Positions 56,469 through 64,000 of a stretch of 64,000 bases of DNA are shown one piece after another. Position numbers and translations under genes: made by a program. Position 1 is the stretch's first letter; each line of letters starts with the position of its first letter. This DNA is from Petunia secreta (lineage: Eukaryota; Streptophyta; Magnoliopsida; Solanales; Solanaceae). The notes under the pieces were generated by a model, which was given only the letters and a program-made list of their open reading frames with translations, had not been told where the DNA came from and searched no databases. The DNA is taken from NCBI GenBank assembly GCA_029990175.1, contig JARKIP010000033.1:9300001-9364000 (forward strand), read 5' to 3'.

Positions 56469-57880
56469 AAACTGAACAATGTATACTATGTGCCAGACTT
56501 TAAATTCAATTTTCTGTCAGTATCTAAGCTGACTAATGAGTCGACTTGCTCTGTCACCTTTTATCCTGGATTCTGCGTATTTCAGGACATTTACAGTGGC
56601 AGGGTGAGGATGATTGGTGAGGAAAATAATGGTCTGTACAAAATGAGAGGAATGCAGTTGAATAAAGAAGACAAGTTGGTGACAGCAACAGTAACAAAAA
56701 ATACAGAATACACCAAGTTGTGGAACATCAGACTGGGACACCCCTCTATTCAACTTTGAAGAATATCTCCTTTCTCAAGAATATGACTGATAGCTTGTAC
56801 AACATAACTGTGAAGTTTGCCCTCTAGCCAAGCAACATAGATTGCCATTCTCTAACAGTGAGAGTAGAACAGATAGGGTGTTTCAGCTTGTGCATATGGA
56901 TGTTTGGGGGCCATATAAAGTAGCCACATTCGATAGGAAATATTACTTCTTGACTGTAGTTGATGATTTTTCAAGGGCAACCTGGGTGTATTTGATGCAG
57001 TTCAAGAATGAAACATTCATGTTTTTGAAGGAGTTTCTTGTATATGTGAAGAATCAATTCAGTACCACAGTCAAAGTTGTAAGGACAGACAATGGAACTG
57101 AATTCTTTAACTCTCAATGGAATACACCTTAAAGAGCAAGGCATAATACATCAAAGTAGTTGTGTATATACACCACAACAAAATAGAGTGGCGGAAAGGA
57201 AACATAGACATATTTTGAACACTGCAAGAGCTCTAAAATTTCAAGCAAATGTTCCAGACAAATACTGGGGTGAGTGTGTCAAAACAGCTGTATATGTGTT
57301 AAATAGGACACCTAGTAAGATACTTAATGGAAAGAGTCCCTATGAACTGCTGTATAATAGACCACTAAGAATAATGCACCTTAGAGTATTTGGTTGTTTG
57401 TGTTATGCAACCAACTTAACCAGTTGCAGCAAGAGCCAGAAGAGCAGTCCTTGTGGGATATTCGACAACACAAAAGGGGTATAGACTCCTTGACTTAGAT
57501 ACTAATTGTTTCTTTGTAAGCAGGGAAGTAACTTTCAGAGAAGACAAATTCCCCTTTAGTGGTGGTACAGAAGATACACATGAAGCTTTTGAATTGTAGG
57601 ACCCCACCATTGGCATAAATGACTTTGCAAGATTCCTAGATGATGAAATGGAGGATGAGGTGGCTGTTACTGGACATGAAACAGCTGATAATGTTTCACA
57701 AACCACTCAGAGTCAACCAGATACAAGTTCTAACAATGCAGAACCTACACATGTTCTTGTTGAAGAACCTGAGTTACACCATGAGCCCCTAACTAGGGAT
57801 GAGGAAGAAGCAGTACAGATGCAACAACAGAAACCAGCCTGGAAGTCTGACAGAATCAGGAAAACACCTGCATAGCTGCA
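56469..57880 (+). pseudogene. Copia F protease end and integrase
   Basis: VYYVPDFKFNFLSVSKLTNE, then pre-integrase LWNIRLGHPSIQL and TGA at 56757. Integrase core LVHMDVWGPYKVATFD, VVDDFSRATWVYLM, VVRTDNGTEFF, a frame change near 57130, then QQNRVAERKHRHILN (Arg where relatives have Gly before VAE), YWGECVKTAVYVLNRTPSKI and MHLRVFGCLCYAT. A frame change near 57420 and a TAG at 57598 follow. The linker has an acidic region and ends near 57875. Confidence 0.88.
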
Positions 57881-59525
57881 GGATTTTGACACCACAAGAA
57901 CAAAGTCTAGTAACTGTGCATATCCTTTATGCAACTATCTATCATATGACAGAGTCTCAAAGAAGTACAAGGAATATCTTTCAGCCTTCTCTACTCTAAA
58001 AGAGCCAGCCCATTTCTATGAAGCAACTAAGACAAGAGATGGATACAGGCAATGCAGCAGGAGGTAGATGGCTTGGAAGAAAACAAGACCTGGGAAGTAG
58101 TTACCTTACCCAGAGGGAAGAAAGCTATAGGGTCAAAGTGGATGTACAAGATCAAATACATGTCCAATGGTGAAGTTGACATATTCAAAGCAAGGCTGGT
58201 AACAAAGGGTTACAATCAAAAGGAAGGTTTGGACTACCATGAGACCTTCTCCCCTGTTGCAAAAATGGTGACAGTCAGGTCTGTGATAGCATTAGCTGCA
58301 TCAAAGAACTGGGTGTTGCATCAAATGGATGTGTTTAATGCTTTTCTACAAAGAAACCTGCATGAAGAGGTGTACATGGATTTGCCACAAGGGTTTCAGA
58401 GAAAGGGGGAGAAGAAGGTGTGTAGGCTGCTGAAGTCCTTGTATGGACTCAAGCAGGCATCAAGGCAATGGAATATAAAGTTGACTGATGCACTGATGAG
58501 AGCAGGATTCTTGCAAAGTGCCTATGATTACTCATTATTTACAAAGAAGACTGGAGAGCACATAGTGATCATTTTAATCTATGTGGATGATCTACTTATA
58601 ACAGGTAGCTCAGTAGAGATGATCAAGAGTGCCAAAGATGTGCTGAATGGAAAGTTCAAGATGAAAGACCTTGGAGAGCTTAAATACTTTCTTGGAATTG
58701 AAGTAATGAGATCCAAACCTTGGGCTCAGTGGTGCAAGACCAGCTTGCACACCCATAGAAGTGAACAGGAAATTGACAACAGTTGAATATGATCAAGTTC
58801 TTGGAATTTCAGATGATCCTCCCCTAAGTGAGGTCACTGGATATCAAAAACTAATAGGGAAGCTCCTCTACTAAACCATTACAAGACTTGACATCAGTTA
58901 TACAGTTCAGAGTCTTAGTCAATTTCTTCAAGAACTAAAGAAGTCACATATGGATGCAGCCTTGAGAGTGGTGAGGTATTTAAAGTCTGCACCTGGAATG
59001 GGAGTATTACTGGGGAGAAATCAGAGGTGTAAGTTGATAGCATACTGTGATTCAGACTGGGCAGCATGTCAATTTACTAGGAGATCAGTTAGTGGATATG
59101 TAGTTAAATTTTGTGATTCATTGGTTTCTTGGAAGACAAAGAAGCAGAACACTGTATCTAGGAGTAGTGCAGAGGCTGAATATAGGAGTATGGCATCCAC
59201 AGCAGCAGAGTTAACTTGGCTAATGGGTTTGTTTGGAGACATAGGGGTTCAGTTAGAGAAACCTGCAGTGCTCTACTGCGACAACAAGGCAGCATTGCAG
59301 ATTGCTGCTAATCCTATCTTTCATGAAAGAACTAAATATATAGAAATAGATTGTCACTTTGTGCGTGAAAAACTGAAGGAAGGAAGTCTGGAGACTAACA
59401 TGTAAACTCAGGGGATCAACAGGCGGATATCTTCACAAAAGGACTTGGCTCAGCTCAACACACTTACTTACTGGGCAAGCTTGGAGTATTCAACATCTTA
59501 CATCCTCCAGCTTGAGGGGGAGTAT
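57881..59525 (+). pseudogene. Copia F RT and RNase H
   Basis: RT runs open from about 58052 to 58786: LEENKTWEVVTLPRGKKAIG, ARLVTKGYNQKEGLDYHETF, MDVFNAFLQRNLHEEVYMDL, LYGLKQASRQWNIKL, intact LIYVDDLLITGS (about 58577) and MKDLGELKYFLGIEV. A deletion near 58722 removes part of the RT-RNase H join. RNase H: QSLSQFLQ, AALRVVRYLKSAPGMGVLL, AYCDSDWAACQFTRRSVSGY, SSAEAEYRSMASTAAELTW, YCDNKAALQIAANPIFHERT; TAA at 59403, with further similarity (ADIFTKGLG) in another frame to about 59455. Confidence 0.9.
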
Positions 59526-59772
59526 TGGGCGTGTACAGTGTGCGTGTATCCAACAGTTAGTTGTAATTAGGACTCAACTGTAATTAGTTAGAAATTATGG
59601 TGTAATTATTATAGGTTAGAAGTTGTTAACTAAGGTCGGTTAGCATAGGTTATAAATACACACTTGTACAGTTAGTTGGTTAATGGATTTTCTGATATTT
59701 TTATTTCCCTCTTAGCTTTCTCTCTCTAACTTTCTCTCTCTAAATAATCAGTGCCCTAGGCATAAATTGACA
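59526..59772 (+). repeat. 3' LTR of Copia F
   Basis: 247 bp, TGGGCGTGTACAG...AAATTGACA; follows GCTTGAGGGGGAGTAT. Confidence 0.9.
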
Positions 59773-59844
59773 CACACACCACGTAATATAGCATACCGAT
59801 AAGTTAATTAATTGAATTAAACATGAAGGCAAAAGCAATTTAGG

Positions 59845-60028
59845 GCAATTCTAGTGATCCACTGATGAACATCCCAAACTCTACCCTGATAGTGAGGTTC
59901 TAATGCCTAGTCCCTTTCACCATTACCCTCCCCTATTCCTTATGTAATAAAAAAATTAAAAAATAAAGGCAAAAAGAATTTAGGATTGCTCCAGTAGTCC
60001 ACTGATGGAAACATCGAACTAACTCTCT
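59845..60028. repeat. Dispersed repeat, copy 1 (with a partial second unit)
   Basis: CACTGATGAACATC...GATAGTGAGGTTCTAATGCC...TTACCCTCCCCTATTCCTTA closely matches 61881-61992. A partial copy (TTGCTCCAGTAGTCCACTGA) follows at 59985-60028. Confidence 0.8.
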
Positions 60029-61191
60029 TAAATCAATAGACAAATTGCATAGCTTCATTCTGAAAACAATTCTTATCCTAGAAATGTTTCACTTTAATGA
60101 GTATAGTAGTAGTCTATTCTGACATCAAGAAGTTTGAAAAATAAAACTTATTGATATTGCTGCAGAATCCAGGAAGAAATTCATAAATGCTAGAGTCGCC
60201 ATCTAAAGGAAATCAATAAAATAATGAAAATAAAGCTTATTTCTTCTTACTCTACAAAATGAAACCAAGGCAAGAAATCATTAAGGTTAAGTACAAACAA
60301 CTCGTCATTGCTATACAATGAATGATTATCGGCTCTATGAGCATCCTGTTAAACCATTTACGCAAGATGCACATTGGTTAATGCGAACCCAAGCTACTCA
60401 CATAAAGTACTGCCAAATGTTCCTAGTTCAAATGTTGCAAGTCAGGTAGTTTGGACTAAGTTTGCTAAATCACTCAGCCAAAGAGAAGATTTGATGTGTT
60501 TTACATTCACGTAACAATTCTTTTTGAGGCTACGAACATCTAAAAATATTAATCTATGAGCACAAAGAGTAAGGTCTGACCTAGATAAGGCTTGCGCTGA
60601 AAATTAGCAAATCTTATGCCTATAGTCCACGTATCCAAGCCTCAGTTATCCCTTGATCAATCCTTGCAAAGAAAGAGGAAAGATTTTCCTAGACATGAAA
60701 TGAGTAAAGCCAAATTATACTTTCCATCAAACGCTCTTTGTGGCTTCTTAAGGTAGGATGATACAATGTTGGCCAATGCAGTTTAAACGAAATTATGCAT
60801 CTTGGTATCTATCTATTCTCATTAAATTATTTATGCATTGTAGTCGATTAGATAAGTATGGATGGCTAAGTTGTTTGATACACATTTGTAATGACAAAGA
60901 GTGTAACATGAATTCAAGCCGTAAACAAAATTAGCTAAATCACAGTAATAACATATCTCAATTACAAAAAGAGTGTTAAGATCCCACAACATCATCCAAA
61001 TACAGTAAATTGAGATTAGATTGTACTAAAAAAGCTAATGCATTCATGCACCATAAGGAACAAACTAAAAGCTAATATAGAAAAGTTATTAGAGATGCAT
61101 ATGGTAGAGAACACAAATACTAGCCAAACTTTCAAACAAACTAAACAGAACGAATACACACATAAAAATATACCTATACAATAGAAACCAA
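60029..61191. other. Intergenic, AT-rich
   Basis: I see no gene, LTR or RNA feature in this stretch on either strand. Confidence 0.45.
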
Positions 61192-61290
61192 ATACTCCCT
61201 CCGTATTAAGTGTCTGGGCACGGAGTTAAGAAAATAAGGAAAATTTTTAAATCATGTGGTTTAAAATTAAGAAACAAGTTCATACTTTTT
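61192..61290. mobile_element. MITE-like fragment (Tc1/mariner style)
   Basis: TACTCCCTCCGTATTAAGTG is the classic end of Stowaway-type MITEs. The following AAATCATGTGGTTTAAAATT fits the internal part. The opposite end is not seen, so it is a fragment. Confidence 0.55.
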
Positions 61291-61559
61291 CTAAATCAGA
61301 TATCAAATAGAAATCGACTAGTGACATTAACAAGTAGCGTACCGTAATCAAAATGTACCACCGTTCTACTCTGTAGATGAACTGAAGAGGAGTTAATATT
61401 AGCCAGAGATGGGGAAGTTCATTAGTAAATGAGGGAGATGAAAATAGGGTTTCTAGCAATTGAGGGAGATAATAAAAGGCAGTTGTACTATTTTTATTTT
61501 GTAAAGTTAATTTAATCGCCAAGAAAATAACATTCTAAAGTTAAATTTAAAAAAATGAC

Positions 61560-61878
61560 ATTTTTGTGGCCTTCAATTTCGTGACCATTCCCAATGTAGA
61601 ATCCGAGAATAAAAGTTAAAACTTTTTTGTGGCAAAATTTGGTGGCAATTGTTAAGACATCCTCACGAATACATTCTGAGCAAAATTTTGTTGCTGGTGG
61701 CAATACAAATTTTAATACATATTCATTGCGGCCTAAAGAATATCACTTAAGAAGGTCGCTGCGAAAAGTAGAAGGATTTGTGGCAACCTTCTCAAGTCAC
61801 CACGAAACACCCTTAACTTTGTGGCAACAAGATGTGTCACCAAAGAAGCCGTTAGGAAAAATCTCTGTTCTTATAGTG
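61560..61878. mobile_element. CACTA-like DNA transposon end
   Basis: The right edge reads ATCTCTGTTCTTATAGTG, the reverse complement of a CACTATAAGAACAGAGAT terminus. Inside are repeated GTGGCAA motifs in both orientations (61628, 61640, 61696, 61783, 61819; GTCACCA at 61797 and 61838), typical of subterminal transposase-binding repeats in CACTA elements. No left CACTA end and no transposase are seen. Confidence 0.55.
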
Positions 61879-61880
61879 GT

Positions 61881-61992
61881 TGCTCTGGTAGTCCACTAAT
61901 GGATATGTCGAACTTCCACTCTGATAGTGAGGCTCTAATGCCTAGTCCCCTTCACCATTACCCTCCCTTATTCCCTATGCAATAAAAATATT
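61881..61992. repeat. Dispersed repeat, copy 2
   Basis: TTGCTCTGGTAGTCCACTAA...GATAGTGAGGCTCTAATGCC, direct orientation, matches 59845-59955. It begins two bases after the CACTA-like terminus. Confidence 0.8.
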
Positions 61993-62799
61993 AAGCAAAA
62001 ATGATTTAGGCAAAATATGTAAGCATCAGCAAAACATTTTATACAGTCCTTTTACCAACTGATCCATTTGAAGCTAAAAAAATAAGAACATAAAAGTAGA
62101 AAGAATCCAGAAAAGTAAAATATTTTAACACGAAGAATCCAAAGGTCGAGTGGACACAATAGAAGAATGTATAACACAATCATATATCTTCATCCTCTTT
62201 TAGAAGAATCCAAATTATTAATCAGTTCCCACTTTGGAATTAGCTGCAGGCTGACATAGTTGCGTTTTTGAACACTAAGCTGGAGAATTAAGAAACCATA
62301 GTTTTGTTAAGTCAAATGAGAATAATGGAATTTCTAGCTAGTAGCTACTAGTCAGAGAATGACCTTGTGTGTCGGTGTAATCGTAGAAGAAGAATATTGT
62401 TATTAGATTCAATGGATGAATGAGCCGAAAATAAAAAGTGATAATGGAGGAATTAGGAGTTAACTATCAATGGGCCAACAAGAGCTAGTCTTAACTTTTA
62501 ATAAAAGCAGACTGCATAACATAGGTAACAGAGGCCGTTAATTACCAATAAAAGAAAAAACAGACTTCAATATATATACATCGTAAAATTCAAGGTTTTT
62601 CTTTGATTGATTGTCAACTTTACATGATATTTTTCTCTTAGAAATCAGTGTTAGGTTCAACATAGCAACTCTGTAGAACTCAACAACTTTGGAATTCTCT
62701 GTTAGTTTTACACCGGGGGTTTTGATTCTGGAGGATAGAAGATACCATTGAACATGCTATTTTTGGTATTCCTCATAGTTGTGAAACTTATTTAGCTCA
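61993..62799. other. Intergenic
   Basis: I see no gene or recognisable element here. Confidence 0.4.
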
Positions 62800-64000
62800 T
62801 TTAGTTCCTTATGAAGGAATATAAATACAGCGGAAGCAATTCCAGGATCATGAACTCACATGTAATCTAGACAAACTATCAGGCTATTAAGTTTTACATA
62901 AACATAAAACGGAATACCTCTTGAAGCGTGACTTCAACCTTGAAACAAATCTTCAATCACGAGCAAGATCATCTACGGGATCGTCCTCCAGTTCCATGAT
63001 CTTCTGTCGTGTGCCCGAATAATACCCAGACTAATAATCACTTGGGTGGAACAAGTGTTTCAGAGAGAGAAAACCTATTTAGGGTTTTTGTTGTGTTGTG
63101 TATTTTTCCTTTTGGCCAAGAATCCCCTTTATATAGTTTTAAGAGTAAAACCCTTTTCCAAAACTGTATAGGATTCTTTTCCACCAAGAAACCTCTCTCC
63201 TAGTCCTAATTGGATTCGGTCACAACAGGGACCACAGAATTAATTAATGAGGCTTCCAATTATGGAATTAATTCTTTTCTCTAGAATTAACCTTTCCATA
63301 ATTAATTACAAATTATTTCCACTAGAAATTCGTAATTGCACTCCTCAGTTGAATTTCGAATTCTTCCATCAAATCTTATTTAACTCCCCACATTAAGATT
63401 ACAGACACCAATCAATCTTATTAAATTACTGACAATTTAATATATTGACTAAATGAATATCCTTTAGAATTCCGCTTAACTTATCCATGTGCCGGATACA
63501 AAATCCACTGGCCAGATTTACACATAGAAACTTATAAAATTTCATAAAGGGGTGTCATCAATCTCTATACCGAGACGTGGATTCTATCAACTAGCTATTA
63601 CTTCGCAAATGCATATTATCATTATCCAACTTATCAGGAATTATTTGACCCAAATATCCTGGACCTCACCTATTGATAAATCAAGACAATGAATAATATA
63701 CATCACTAATAATAACTATATCAAGATTAAGAGTATAAGTACATCTGATGAGCTAGAGAGTTTATTTTATATAGTCAGTATAAAAATACTTATCTCTACT
63801 TGGTCCGTTCAATGCACACAAAGCGCACTAGCACAAGAAGTTGGAACTATACCATTCCCATAATCAAGATAAATTATATATAATCTTGTACTACAATCAT
63901 ACCAATGGCTTTGTCCAATTTCCATCTTAGATTGTGAACATTACTTTATTATTTATAAGAACCGATGATTTAATCTTCCGTGTTTAAGCTTGGCTCTACA
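62800..64000 (-). repeat. Probable Copia LTR, minus strand, starting at the window edge
   Basis: Read on the minus strand it starts TGTAGAGCCAAGCTTAAAC at 64000, is AT-rich without ORFs, and has a well-formed TATA box (CTATATAAAGGGG, about 63139-63127) roughly 860 bp in, followed by a likely R/U5 region with GGTTTTCTCTCTCTG. The far end near 62800 (TTCCGCTGTATTTATATTCC) is not fixed. No second copy is in the window. Confidence 0.45.

Larger units (their letters stand above)
54729..59772 (+). mobile_element. Copia element F, complete, decayed (5044 bp)
   Basis: LTRs 54729-54977 and 59526-59772 (about 95% alike), PBS TGGTATCAGAGC, gag with CCHC-like knuckle, protease, integrase, RT, RNase H and purine tract CTTGAGGGGGAG. 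A clean target-site duplication is not seen: if the LTR is taken to start three bases earlier (TATTGGG), CTCAC and CACAC flank it with four of five matches. Confidence 0.92.

Noticed and set aside
1..64000. CRISPR arrays, operons, bacterial-type promoters or defence systems
   Set aside because: None seen; gene structure, TATA-box LTRs, tRNA primer sites and introns all show plant nuclear DNA.
1..64000. tRNA or rRNA genes
   Set aside because: The TGGTATCAGAGC and GGCGCCGTTGCCGGGGA matches are retrotransposon primer-binding sites, not tRNA genes; no cloverleaf was found around them.

Overview
The window is plant nuclear DNA made up almost entirely of LTR retrotransposons in various states of decay. 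I see no prokaryotic or organellar signature. Primer-binding sites for initiator-Met tRNA and Asp tRNA, spliced remnants of a plant augmin gene and DUF295-type F-box remnants all indicate a eudicot. The retrotransposon families look Solanaceae-like, but that placement comes from memory of family style and is only moderately certain. I find no intact protein-coding gene and no RNA gene. || Layout. 1-2090: 3' part of an Athila-like Ty3/gypsy element (env-like ORF and 3' noncoding tail), cut by a second gypsy element (H, 2091-6595: LTR, PBS, gag-protease-start of RT, then truncated). 7155-12745: minus-strand SIRE/Maximus-like Copia element with LTR, env-like ORF, RNase H and RT remnants. 12755-13625: fragment of an Athila-like LTR, fused to a 3.9 kb composite block (13625-17532) that recurs at 31367-35274. 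17728-18902 (minus) and 25080-26036 (plus): two broken F-box/DUF295 genes flanking a complete but dead Copia element (B, 19839-24680). 27549-33165: Copia element A without a 5' LTR. || 34430-45950 is a three-level nest. Copia D has Copia C in its LTR (TSD GTTTC), and C has gypsy element G (37602-44621, TSD TACCA) in its pol region. G carries only gag and protease; RT, RNase H, integrase and env are absent. || 45951-54728 holds the remains of a host gene on the minus strand, homologous to augmin subunit 1 (AUG1/HAUS1). Exon-intron structure is preserved, but the gene is broken by stops, a frameshift and insertion of Copia element E (47980-52518) into a coding exon. Copia element F (54729-59772) lies upstream. 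59773-64000 holds small dispersed repeats, a MITE-like piece, a CACTA-like end and what looks like a minus-strand Copia LTR that may start exactly at the window edge. || The retrotransposons carry the usual gag-protease-integrase-RT-RNase H order (Copia) or gag-protease-RT order (gypsy). Every pol is broken, so none looks autonomous. The points most worth following up are the gag-protease-only element G with its CpG-rich LTR island, the 3.9 kb duplicated composite block, and the exon-interrupted AUG1 copy.
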